This document shows positions 51,164 to 60,829 of a stretch of 64,000 nt of DNA, piece after piece; position 1 is the first letter of the stretch, and every line of letters starts with the position of its first letter. Both the position numbers and the translations under genes were made by a program. The stretch is from Isochrysis galbana (taxonomy: Eukaryota > Haptophyta > Isochrysidales > Isochrysidaceae), in the NCBI GenBank assembly GCA_018136815.1, contig CM030936.1, positions 2,879,079 to 2,943,078 on the forward strand, given 5' to 3'. Under the pieces are notes generated by a model. The model made no database searches. It saw only the letters and a list, made by a program, of their open reading frames with translations, and was not told the origin of the DNA.

Positions 51164-51565
51164 ATGGGCCGTTGGTGCAAGGCAAAGCTCATGCTCGTCG
51201 GCGACTACCCTGACGAGTACGACAAGATCCCAGAGACCAAATACATTGGAGACGAGGCGGCCGTCGCGTACCTCTGCATGGAATACATCACGGCGGTCGC
51301 GTACGATGAAACGAGTCCCATGGTGCAAGTGCGCCGGGCAGCTGGCAAACTCTGGATGCAGGACCAGAAGGCCGTCCTCTCACGCATCACGGACCTCGTC
51401 ACCCAGGATCAGCCAAGCGACCTGGTCGCCTGCCAGCAGAACGACATTGACAATACATTGACACCATCCACAGGATCGAGGACGAGGGACGAGGGACGAG
51501 GAGAAGGCGGAGAAAAAGACGAAGAAGAAGAAGATGAAGGCTGCTTAGCTGCAGGTGTTCCGTGA
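51164..51565 (+). CDS. Hypothetical protein
   Basis: 133 residues, possibly starting in an upstream exon near 51084. LMLVGDYPDEYDKIPETKYI, AAVAYLCMEYITAVAYDETS and KLWMQDQKAVLSRITDLVTQ read like a compact globular protein; the end is Asp/Glu/Lys low complexity. No family recognised. It adjoins repeat C, so it may be a repeat-borne ORF. Confidence 0.35.
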   Translation: MGRWCKAKLMLVGDYPDEYDKIPETKYIGDEAAVAYLCMEYITAVAYDETSPMVQVRRAAGKLWMQDQKAVLSRITDLVTQDQPSDLVACQQNDIDNTLTPSTGSRTRDEGRGEGGEKDEEEEDEGCLAAGVP

Positions 51566-51834
51566 CGGTCTGAAAGGCGTGTTCTGAAAGCGCGCGCGGC
51601 GCGATGTGTCCACCGTAGGATTAAAGTATGTTAATATTGTTGTATAAATGACTATGGACATTTGATGGCTCCATTTGAGTGATGTCCCATGATCCATGAT
51701 TGACGGAACGACACCTTGAGGGACCGTGATCGCGTCTAGCGCGATCTTCCCTTTTCTCATTACGTACTTGTCCGCTTCATCGCCTGCACTTCCTTCTCCC
51801 CTTCCCTTCTTCTCACTGCATCGCATCGGCGCCG

Positions 51835-52812
51835 ATGCGCGTCGGTGCGAGCCAGCCGATGATGAGCAGGAGGCTCGCCTCCCTAGTGTTACCCACTCTC
51901 ACTTGGCTGCCATTAGTTCCCACCGAACTGGCATTCGCAGCAGGAGAGGGCAGAGCGACCGCACAGACGGTTGGCATCTCCGATTCGACGTCTAGCGCAA
52001 TCCCGGGGCTTGTCTGGGGAGGCAATCGTCGATGCGACCCGACAGACATTGCATGTACACAGGGTGGGCGACTGACCGACGGTCTGTGGAAGCAGACGGC
52101 ACAGCCGTTACCGTCCAAGCCATACGAGACAAGCGAGCGCGTGATCTTAGAGCTGTCCCTGTCGGGCCAACCTGCCGGCTCTATCGAGGTGGGGCTGTGG
52201 CGAGACCAAGCGCCGGGCTCAGTGGATACATTTGTCAAGCTTGCACAGGGGCGGCTTGCTCCCTCTAGCGGAGACTCGCCCGCTTCTTTCGATCGCTCCT
52301 CTTTGATCCGGATCGCTAAAGACAAGGCCATCGTGTTGGGAGCATTACGGCAGGTGTTTGCGCAGCATAGCAAATCCAATCCTCAAAGCAGGGAGATGGC
52401 GTTTTCAACACTTCTGGTGCTGTTACATGCGCTGACTGTGATCGCTCGCCATGGGATTGATGATACCTTCCTGCTTGTAATTCAGGTTGGTGGACAAACA
52501 CAACTGGTACGTGGACAAACAAGACCAGTTATGATCCCCGTTGCACCGCCTCTCAACAAGGATTCTAATCTTGTGAGGCACGACGCAGCTGGACTGCTCT
52601 CTGTGCGGCGTGGGGGGGGCTCCTTCGCGTTCACCATCACGCCACGCCCTAATTTGGACCTCGATCGCGATGAGATTGTCATTGGGCAGGTGCTCACCTC
52701 CGAGGGCATGGAGCTACTCGAGAGGCTCAATGGTCTGGCAACAAACAACTACAATCGTGGATCGTTGGCAAGGGTCATTGTAGAGAGGGCACGTGTGCTC
52801 CCTCCAAACTAA
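51835..52812 (+). CDS. Thylakoid-lumen cyclophilin-type peptidyl-prolyl isomerase
   Basis: The open frame is 325 residues. A 132-nt GT-AG intron (52354-52485), a multiple of three with no stop, is probably removed, leaving about 281 residues. N-terminus: twin Arg (MSRRLASLVLPTLTWLPLV) and AFAA cleavage site, a Tat-type lumen signal. The cyclophilin core is recognisable: VILELSLSGQPAGSIEVGLW, DQAPGSVDTFVKLAQG, GLLSVRRGGGSFAFTITPRP, DEIVIGQVLTSEGMELLERL. The catalytic Arg of the FHR motif is replaced by a divergent segment, as in other lumenal cyclophilins, so the protein may act more as an assembly chaperone. An upstream exon with the plastid ER-signal may be missing. Confidence 0.8.
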   Translation: MRVGASQPMMSRRLASLVLPTLTWLPLVPTELAFAAGEGRATAQTVGISDSTSSAIPGLVWGGNRRCDPTDIACTQGGRLTDGLWKQTAQPLPSKPYETSERVILELSLSGQPAGSIEVGLWRDQAPGSVDTFVKLAQGRLAPSSGDSPASFDRSSLIRIAKDKAIVLGALRQVFAQHSKSNPQSREMAFSTLLVLLHALTVIARHGIDDTFLLVIQVGGQTQLVRGQTRPVMIPVAPPLNKDSNLVRHDAAGLLSVRRGGGSFAFTITPRPNLDLDRDEIVIGQVLTSEGMELLERLNGLATNNYNRGSLARVIVERARVLPPN

Positions 52813-53635
52813 CGTTTTGGTTGGCTTGAAGGTGTACACGTTGCGACGAGCTGTGCTAAAGCGCCCTAGAGCTCTATTCAAAAGCAGAAAACAAGAATAG
52901 GCCTCGATGCTTTTTTAGCTTCGAGCTGATCGACGTTCTTTTAATGGCTCAGTCGCTCAATGATTCAGAAAAGCACTCTTTGGAGGAGGGAGAGTAACTT
53001 GGAAGCTTGGAGGGATGCAAGTCGACACAATCAATCATTAGATGGATCCGTCCTATGTGTGATTTATCCTGGGTGTGGTGGCAGGGGCTAGGATCTACAA
53101 GAAGGGGGGGGGGGGGGGTGAGGTTCGGCCATACGAGCGACGCTGTGCGTGGTCTGCTATCGTAGGGCGGTCATGCACAAAAAAGAAACTCATTTTGACC
53201 ATAGAGGGTCTTTGAGACAATCAAGGGGGGAGGATACGCATTGGTAGAGGTGGGGACGGGAAAAATCGACTTTTCACAATTGCACCCAAAAGTCGATGTG
53301 AATGCATGGAGAGGTGTCTCATGCTATTATGATAAGAGATAAGAGCTTGTGCAAAGTTTCAGAAGCCAATTGTTGCTCATGATGGCGAGTACGAGAGCAA
53401 ACAATGCGGTGTTTTTTTGGCGGTGGCCAGGGAGTTTTTTTTAGTAGATTTTGGCGCGTTGGAACCACAATGAAGCCCTTCCTTCCGACAGCTGACATGC
53501 CCACGCGCCCACGCGCCCACTCAGATAGCAGATAGCCACCCGGTCACTCACTAGGGGCCACTATGGAGGTGCGGAGGGCACCGGCAACAATGGGAGATTG
53601 AAGAGCTAAGCAAGCTCCGTAAGGGTTCCGGTAGG
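52813..53635. other. Intergenic stretch with repeat H
   Basis: G-run 53106-53118, inverted TGACCGCCCTAC (53162-53175), and GGGAAAAATCGACTTTTCACAATT (53258) shared with 1717-1740. No gene supported. Confidence 0.5.
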
Positions 53636-54449
53636 ATGGATCAGCAAAAAAAATTGTGGGTTCTCCGGCGAAATTTTCAAAAAATTACCGAGTTTCGGGC
53701 CCTCGAAGGCGGAGCTCGAAATACAGCCGGCCCCCTCCGGTATATTTTCAGTGAGTCCCTTCATGCGAGGCACAAACATCGAATGACGAGGAAATTTGTG
53801 ACGCCAACTCCCTGGGTCCACAAGGCCTGGTTCTATGCACACTGGACCATAAATAAGCCATATTCGTATTTTTATTTTTGGACTTCAATGTGCACAAAAG
53901 ACAAAAGTCAAAAGTATCACAAAACTCAAGACGCTCACGTGAACCGCTAGTCACCGAGGTCTAGAGCGGCTAACTTGGCACCGCTACCGGGCGGGTGGCA
54001 TGGACTTCTTTGTTCATCCACTTCAACTAGTGACAGCGCATAACGTCAAATCAAGATATGCTGCCCTAATGGCCGAACCAATTGCCCACTCTCTCTACCC
54101 TCGCGCACCTTGTACCTTGTCAACAGCGTGTGAGTTTTTCCAGTAAACAAGTGGTCAACCGTGCAAACAAAGGCACCACCGCCAAAGCCAAGTGTTGCCA
54201 CCAAGTTGACCACCTCATCCCCCAAGGGGTGCCACCCATTTGCGTGACCACCTACCTCCTAGGTGGTGCCATGTGACCACCTGGGTTCCCAAGCGGTGCC
54301 CCCCCCGCTCCCCCCCCCCCCCCCCGCTCCCGCCTTTACTTACTACCCCTCCTCTCCCGCCCTTTCTTACCCCCCCCTCTCCCGCCCTCCCCTCCCACAA
54401 ACGCTAGGCCCAAAGTAGTGTACGTGGGCCGACCGACCCCCCAAAACCG
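53636..54449. other. Intergenic stretch
   Basis: A 104-residue plus-strand frame (53636-53950) has no recognisable features. From 54170 there is an ACCACC-type repeat with GGTGCCACC words; poly-C and CCCGCTCCC tracts follow from 54300 to 54390. Confidence 0.45.
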
Positions 54450-54582
54450 AAGAAAAAGGAACGAGGGGGGAGCGGGCGGGGGAGTAGAGGTAGGGGTATA
54501 GGCGATGGCGTCGGGAACGCGAGAGAGTGTGTGTCATTAGTAGTAGTAGCTTCGCGGACACCTTCAAGAATGTTTTTTTTTA
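54450..54582 (+). repeat. Short interspersed repeat B, forward copy
   Basis: AAAAGGAACGAGGGGGGAGCGGG, GGGGTATAGGCGATGGCGTCGGGA, ATTAGTAGTAGTAGCTTCGCGGACACCTTCAAGAATGTTTTTTTT. Confidence 0.75.
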
Positions 54583-55025
54583 CCCCCCCTCTCCCCTCTC
54601 CCGCCCTTTATTTACTCTTACTACACTACCCTCTCCCCTCTCCCTCTCCCGCCTCCCGCCCTAACTACTTACTACCCCCCCACCCCCCGCCCTTCTCCCA
54701 GGTAGGTAGGAGCCCCCCTTCCCCTAAGTTAGGATATGGATATGGGGGATGGGGTGACGGGGGTGATGGAGGGGGGAGGGGCTGCAAGAGCCCCCAAATT
54801 TTGCGAGGGCGCTGCAGGAGCCCCCAAATTTTGCGAAATTTTGCCCCGAAATCTGTGCTAGTAAACCCACCCCCAAATTTTGAAAAAATTCCGAAATCCT
54901 GACCTGGGCCTAGCCCACCCCGGAGGGTGTCCGCGATGGAGAGAGGGGGGCGCAAGGCCCCCATTGACCCCCACTTATAAAAGTAGGTTGTCCCCGGTCC
55001 CCGGACCATTTAGTCCGAACACCAG
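54583..55025. other. Low-complexity and junction sequence before repeat A
   Basis: CT-rich CTCTCCCGCC runs, then a short duplication GAGCCCCCAAATTTTGCGA (54788 and 54820). No gene. Confidence 0.5.
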
Positions 55026-55800
55026 CAACTAAGTTTATACTTGGTTCGCCCATGGGGGGGCACGAGCCCCCCCCTCTCTTCACTCCTCCCCTGCCATGGG
55101 GGAGGAACCACCCATCCTCCTGGCATGCCTGATGGCTTATGGCTTGCCAGGAGCAGACAGCCCTACTGACCCACTCTCCACTCTCTCCCTGGCAGGCTCG
55201 CCTGCCTCGCGCGTCCTGGCCAGTCGTGGCCAGCCCATCGCTCCAACCCCCCCTCCCCCCCTGTCGACAAGCAGACAGGTGCAGCGTGGGGGCCCCAGAG
55301 GCTCGGGAGCGCCAGCGAGGGAGAGGCAGGGGAGGCCAGGGCCCAGCCCCAGCCTCCTCTGCCCCCTGAGCTGGCCTCCAGGGGCCTCCAGGGGCCGCCA
55401 GAGGGCAGCTGCAGGCCTGCCGCAGGCGCGCCATCGCGCGTGCCGCAGGAGAGGGTGGAAGAGAGCGCGGAGAAGGGGGTGGGCGGAGCGAGAGCTCCGC
55501 CCACCGAAAAATCGGTAAGGGGCTCGCGCCTGTTTACAGGATAAGTCGAGACAGAGTTCGCCGCCAGCCCGGGAGACGTAGGAGGAAGGGGGGAACGGAT
55601 CACCGGGGGAGGCGCGGGCCACCGGACCATATCTAAGCCCTTCATTCACCCCTATGCCCCCCTAGTAGTGTACGGGGGGAACCGCCTGATGGCGGGGGGA
55701 GAAGGGCCAGGGGAATGGGGGTGTAGAGAGTATGCTACGTGCTACTTGTAGTGGGTAGTGGTTCCATTCGCCGCGAGTGCGGTAAGAATATTACTACTAA
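55026..55800 (+). repeat. Repeat family A, long forward copy
   Basis: Collinear with 47998-48880 but without the internal duplication. Starts AACTAAGTTTATACTTGGTT, ends GCCGCGAGTGCGGTAAGAATATT. Confidence 0.87.
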
Positions 55801-55834
55801 ATACTTTAGTCCGAACACCAGCGACAAGGGGGGG

Positions 55835-55965
55835 GCTGACCGCCGCCGTGCTCTCGCTGGAGCGCGGCGAAGGTCGGCCTGTAAGGCGGGTCGGTCGCCA
55901 TCGCTCTGCCTCGGATTCGGATTAGAGCGGGGAGAGATGAGGGGAAATCTTCCCCCGGTCCCACG
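55835..55965 (+). repeat. Dispersed repeat E, copy 2
   Basis: Partner of 5620-5735 (CTGACCGCCGCC, GGAGCGCGGCGAAGGTC, GCCTGTAAGG). Confidence 0.55.
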
Positions 55966-56188
55966 ATAAAAAAATTTGAGCCTCCGGATCAACAAGAGTT
56001 TTTTTCCCCAGCTCCCCCCACCTCTAGCATTGTAGGCAAGTAGGGTACGAGAGCGGTATGAGAGGGTCACGCCCTTGCTTATCCCCTTGCACAACTATTT
56101 TTGGCCGCCTTTGTGATGTCTGTGAAAGAGAAGGTATGTGCATGTGAATCCATGTGAATGAGGAAGGATGAGGCCTAACTGCACAGCG

Positions 56189-57667
56189 TTATCTGCGCAA
56201 ATGGCCCCACTGCCGAAGGACCTCAAACACGACGACCGATGCGGCAGAGGCAACGTTGAGTGAATTTTTGGTACCGAGAGTCGGAATTTCAATAATGTCA
56301 TCGCACTGTTCGAGGACGGAAGTGTCAACGCCTACCTCTTCATTGCCCAGAATGAGCGCCACGCCTTTGGATGGGTAATTAGCAGCCACATAGTTCTCGG
56401 AGCGCTCTGTGGTCTCCATCGCTGCAATGTGCTCGATGCCTTCAGAACGAAGGACGGCCAAGGCCGCCAACGTCGACCCAAAGTGTCTCGATGGCACTGC
56501 AGTGATGGCGCCGAAGCCTGTCTTCTCTAATTTCGGGTGTGGTGGGTGTGGTGTGAAACCACAAGTTACGACCTCCGCGAGGCACGCCGTGTCCGCAGTG
56601 CGGAAGATGGAACCGACATTGTATGCGGATCGAACATTATCTAGAATCAGTGTCACCGGTACTCGGACATCATTGCTTCCATCGATACCAGAGGGCCGCT
56701 CAACCACATCAGTGTTACGGAACCAGACCGCCGACGCTACGCGCTCTGCCTTGAGCAGATGTATCACATGGTGCGCAGCACGTTGTGCTCTCGCCATGAG
56801 AGCTTGGCCAGATTCAACGTGTAGTCTCTCAGCGCCATCCCGGTCCTCGGCCGTTGCCACGAGACCGTTCGCATCCCCAGAATTTCTCGTTGCACGAGGC
56901 ACAGCACCGGCTCGACCACGAGTTTTCTTAGGCCTCTCCAGCGGCGGTGGGTCTGCTCGTACAAAGGCTTCGTACACATTCTTTGCAGGTGACCGACCAC
57001 CGAGCTGATCTATCGCTTCAAGCAGAGCGATCTCGTCCGGAGCTAGACCGCTCTCTGCTAGGCAAGCGTGAATCGCCGCTCGTGCGCGTTGAGAATGAGC
57101 GGATAGAGAGCCTGCAGACAGCGCGAGCTCTGATGCCAGCTCAACCTCGAGCGAAAGCTCACACGTAGTGGTAGATTTGAGATTGTCCTGACGGACTACA
57201 AGCACGCATACATCTGCTGGTAACAGCAACTCTCCTCGTTCTAAGGCCAGAGCGAGCCGGCGCTGTGTGCTAGCACCGGGAGCAATCGCGTTCACGCTCC
57301 CAAACGAGAGAAGCCGTGGGTCGAGTAGCGCGACGCCCATCTTTTCTTCCCCACCTGTTTCCAGGTGAGCAACAGCGCTCGGAAATGCTGGGAGCACATC
57401 TGCGATCAAGCGCGTGGCATCTAGCCACTCCTGGTGGGCGGCAAAGCTCAGACTAAGCGTGCGCTGCAGTGCAACTCCCGGACGCGAGAGCGCGGCGACC
57501 GCCAGGCTCAGAGCGGAGGTCGCTGCGAGCATATGCGGCGTCGTGACGTCGGCTGACGCGTCCGACCGAACCGGCGACGAGGCGATCCAGAGGCATCGCA
57601 CGAACTTTCTAGAGTACAGCATCACAGGAATATTGGAAAACATCACGGGAATTGAGAACGGCTCCAT
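56189..57667 (-). CDS. SPOUT (SpoU/TrmH) RNA 2'-O-methyltransferase
   Basis: 492 residues, one exon. The C-terminal ~170 residues carry the three knot motifs: LILDNVRSAYNVGSIFRTAD (motif 1 with the catalytic Arg context), GVALILGNEEVGVD (motif 2) and IEIPTLGTKNSLNVASAASV (motif 3, SAM-binding knot). It methylates ribose in tRNA or rRNA using SAM, usually as a dimer. The N-terminal ~300 residues have no recognised domain; the part before MLAATSALSLAVAALSRPG (Met at 57532) may be leader or not translated, and that stretch itself could be an organelle presequence. The frame is intact with host-like codons. Confidence 0.88.
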   Translation of the reverse strand: MEPFSIPVMFSNIPVMLYSRKFVRCLWIASSPVRSDASADVTTPHMLAATSALSLAVAALSRPGVALQRTLSLSFAAHQEWLDATRLIADVLPAFPSAVAHLETGGEEKMGVALLDPRLLSFGSVNAIAPGASTQRRLALALERGELLLPADVCVLVVRQDNLKSTTTCELSLEVELASELALSAGSLSAHSQRARAAIHACLAESGLAPDEIALLEAIDQLGGRSPAKNVYEAFVRADPPPLERPKKTRGRAGAVPRATRNSGDANGLVATAEDRDGAERLHVESGQALMARAQRAAHHVIHLLKAERVASAVWFRNTDVVERPSGIDGSNDVRVPVTLILDNVRSAYNVGSIFRTADTACLAEVVTCGFTPHPPHPKLEKTGFGAITAVPSRHFGSTLAALAVLRSEGIEHIAAMETTERSENYVAANYPSKGVALILGNEEVGVDTSVLEQCDDIIEIPTLGTKNSLNVASAASVVVFEVLRQWGHLRR

Positions 57668-57709
57668 CTACTAGCTCGTCGCCCCTTACGTTAAGGTGGC
57701 ACGGCCACG

Positions 57710-57991
57710 GAGGGGGGGGCGCGCGCGCGCGGCGGCAGTCTCGCTCCTCCAGCTGTCACAGGGCCTGACGGCTGTGCTGGGCGCTCGGATGCGCTGAGCG
57801 TCCGATTGAGGGACCACGTGGTATGTGGCCCCTGCCCGAGCACGCGCACAGAGGGGGGGGCGCGCGCGCGCGGCGGCAGTCTCGCTCCTCCAGCTGTCAC
57901 AGGGCCTGACGGCTGTGCTGGGCGCTCGGATGCGCTGAGCGTCCGATTGAGGGACCACGTGGTATGTGGCCCCTGCCCGAGCACGCGCACA
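57710..57991. repeat. Two perfect tandem copies, 141-bp unit
   Basis: 57710-57850 and 57851-57991 are identical by eye, from GAGGGGGGGGCGCGCGCG to GCCCGAGCACGCGCACA. Each unit includes GGACCACGTGGT, a palindrome. It lies just upstream (5') of the methyltransferase gene, so it may duplicate promoter sequence. Confidence 0.93.
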
Positions 57992-58047
57992 GTCCACCCT
58001 CGTGCCACCACACCGAGCTAGGGTGGGGTCGGGGAAGCGCGCTGCAG

Positions 58048-58371
58048 ATGGGCTGCGTGAGACGCTCGGCAGGGTACGAGGTTGAATCGGGCGCGGCGAG
58101 AGCGGAAGGGGTGGTGAGGCTGTTCGAGGCAGATCATGCGGCGCCACTTTTGCCCGGGGAGCGACCGCCTGAACGCTCCACGAAGGCCCGTGTGAGCATT
58201 GACGTCTTTGGCTTGGACGTCTCCACAGTCAGACCTCGCCTTGCTTATCACAGGCGGATGGTTGCTGGCGGCAAGTATGTGCGTCGTGCGGCTTCCAGAA
58301 GGTATCTCATACATGTGGGAAGCCGGTCCGGGGCGGCTCACAGCCATGGTGGCACCTATTCCTTCGCGTGA
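58048..58371 (+). CDS. Hypothetical protein
   Basis: About 107 residues from the Met at 58048. Contains GVVRLFEADHAAPLLPGERP, RVSIDVFGLDVSTVRPRLAY and RRMVAGGKYVRRAASRRYLI. Basic C-terminus; no family recognised. Divergent from the methyltransferase across the 141-bp tandem repeat. Confidence 0.4.
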   Translation: MGCVRRSAGYEVESGAARAEGVVRLFEADHAAPLLPGERPPERSTKARVSIDVFGLDVSTVRPRLAYHRRMVAGGKYVRRAASRRYLIHVGSRSGAAHSHGGTYSFA

Positions 58372-58885
58372 GACCTGAACGGCGGGGGTGGTTTGATGTC
58401 AATCTCCTGGTGTGGGAGTGGCCGTGAGAAAAATGAAATTGTGCGTTGTGAGTGTCGAATCTTGCAAGCATTGAGGTGTGGGAGCCTCATATGCCAAATG
58501 TGCTAGGGGCAGGTGCAAGAGCTACACCTTAATTGATCCATGGTTTCGAGTTGTAGGAGTCTGAAGCCGGCACGGCGTGTTGCTGGTAAAGACTTACATT
58601 TTATTTTTGGGCCGCGCCCAGCACGGAAAATCATTATCAAGATGATTGAATTAATGGCTGACATCGGTATTGCCGGCCAGCTACCTTGGCATTGCAGGAT
58701 TCACCCGAGTTACAAGACTTGAATGTGTCACCACACGTCACAATTTAGTAGCACGGTCACATATCGCACTCCTCGCAATAGCGCAACAGCTGAGCTCCGA
58801 GAGTACCTCAGACTCCGGGTCGGAATTCACACCTTGACCGGCAGAACACGACGCATCAGACGATGTGCCACACCTGCTTGACACC
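58372..58885. other. Intergenic stretch
   Basis: A 60-residue plus frame (58540-58722) is unconvincing. No gene supported. Confidence 0.4.
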
Positions 58886-59440
58886 TCACTGCAGGAAGGC
58901 AACTGAGCACCCGTCCTGCTGCATTTCAATGAGGGCCTCCCACCATGGCAGGCATCCGTGCACGACACCCCGGCCACACGACAAGCACACGCCATCGTTG
59001 CACACTTGACCAATGCACAATGCAGAACATTTACAAGCTCCAGGTGATCCTTTAACCGAAGCTGCTTCGGGAGGTTTGTAGTCGTAATTGCTGCCGCGTG
59101 ACGCCTGTGACTCTGCCTGCCGGCGCATCTTGAGCAAGCGCCTCTTGAGAGCCCGTTCACGATAGTACGCAGCGGTGCGCCTCGTGAGACTCTTCTCGAC
59201 TCGCTCGTTGAGTTGCGACTGCCAGACTGAGCGCTGATACGGCGACACCGTCATTGCCATTCGTTGGAGAACGCGAGCCTGGAAGCAGCCAAATGCTAGC
59301 AGTCGCGCATCAGGCGCCCAACCCCTCTCCTCAAGCTTGGATTGGATGCAACCCAACACCACGCTATTGCAGTGCGCGATGGCAAGGTCAGTTGTGCAAC
59401 GGTACAACGTGTCACGCATCACCACGCCTTTGGGCCTGTA
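58886..59440 (-). CDS. Hypothetical Cys-rich protein (terminal exon)
   Basis: About 180 residues following a likely 3' splice site (CTACAG at 59434-59439). The middle is helical and basic (YRERALKRRLLKMRRQAESQ), as in IQ- or calmodulin-binding helices. The end has seven Cys within ~35 residues (CKCSALCIGQVCNDGVCLSC, then a final Cys before PWW), a possible small metal-binding module. No family recognised. Upstream exons not found. Confidence 0.4.
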   Translation of the reverse strand, partial: YRPKGVVMRDTLYRCTTDLAIAHCNSVVLGCIQSKLEERGWAPDARLLAFGCFQARVLQRMAMTVSPYQRSVWQSQLNERVEKSLTRRTAAYYRERALKRRLLKMRRQAESQASRGSNYDYKPPEAASVKGSPGACKCSALCIGQVCNDGVCLSCGRGVVHGCLPWWEALIEMQQDGCSVAFLQ

Positions 59441-60289
59441 GCGTAGGCAAATGCTCCCGACGCGCTCGGAAGCATTCTGCGTCGCGGCTCCTAGTGGGCG
59501 CGGGCCGAGACTCGCACTCCCACGCCCAGCATGGGCCTGCCCTCGAGCTGACTCCCCCCCCTCCCACTACGGCTTGCGGCAGCCGCTCGACGCATGCGTC
59601 GTTGGGTAGGTTGGACAAGAGGGAAGTGGTCACGACCGACGGGCCAGCTCCGGTGTCAGCTAGGGTGCTGTTGACCGTGCTCGTTGACTCGGGGTATAGA
59701 CTCGGGAACTCGGGGGGACTCGCTTGGGAACACGGTGGGGTTGATACAAAAAGCTCGAGGTCAAAGAGCCACACAAACTAAACCAAACGGGGCGAAAACT
59801 AACCACACCTGGACGGACGACCAGGCGTCGGCACCAGGGCAACTCAGCAACGCGCAGACATGCGACAGAGGGGAGGCCGACACAACGAGGGCAGATCTCG
59901 TTGGGGAGATATGACCGATAGATGAGAGAAGACAACAGACGGTCATATGGAACATTTGATGACATCAAGAGAAGGTAAGAGAAGAGGGCCGGAGGCGACG
60001 GACGGCACGCCGAGGGAAAGAACCTGCCGTGGGGGGGGGGCGAGGGACCGAGGGCAAGGCGGGGCAGCGTGGGAGGGCGCGAGGCCAATCTCGGAGCGAG
60101 ATCGCGTCCTTTCCCTCGCGGAGCGCGGAGAGACCCCCCACGAGATATCTTGAGACCGGAGAATGTTTTGGACGAATCTTCCAGCCGTCGGCCGAGGAGA
60201 GGCGGACGGAGAGAGAGAGAGAGAGTCTCGCAGAGCGACTGCAGAACGAGAAGTCGAAGTCATGCCGGTTTATTAACTTAAACGAGCCA
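59441..60289. other. Intergenic stretch
   Basis: At 59495-59535 a segment (minus strand TGGGAGTGCGAGTCTCGGCC...) is shared with 30918-30965, including the flanking CCCGCGCC; it is tRNA T-arm-like. No gene supported. Confidence 0.45.
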
Positions 60290-60495
60290 ACAATTATAGT
60301 AACAGCAAAAACAAAAATTCGAATCGCAAATTTCGAGACCAAAATATGCAAACCTGGACTTGAGACCATGGGGAATCCGAATCTGTGTGTCTTGTGCGTC
60401 AGCGGCAACACGGGGAACTGTTCAATTGTAATTGTGAGCGCGTACCTTACACGAATATTCATGCCTACAGCCTTCAGATGGGCAGGAATACAACA
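60290..60495 (-). repeat. Dispersed repeat D with tRNA-like B-box, copy 2
   Basis: Partner of 13488-13680, same orientation; see that entry. Confidence 0.6.
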
Positions 60496-60829
60496 CCCGG
60501 TGGGTCGCCCGACGTAGGTCGGACCGCCCCACTGGGTTTTCCCCCATTGTAACTTGTGGGGAGTTATAATGGGAGCCGGGGGTTTGCGAGGGGGGAGATT
60601 TGTAGGGATGCATATGTGTATGTGTCTGTATCATCACTCCAAGGCGTGCGGGCAAGTGCGCTGAGGGGTGTCGTGATAGTACCGGGCTAAGGTGTCGTTC
60701 CGTCAATTGTGGGACATCAGTCGAATTGAGCAATCAAATGTCCACAGTAATTTAAAATTAAATAACACTGCGTGGGGATAACAACTACATGCAGTTTACT
60801 GAATAGTATCAACTGAGCACCATTGTGCA

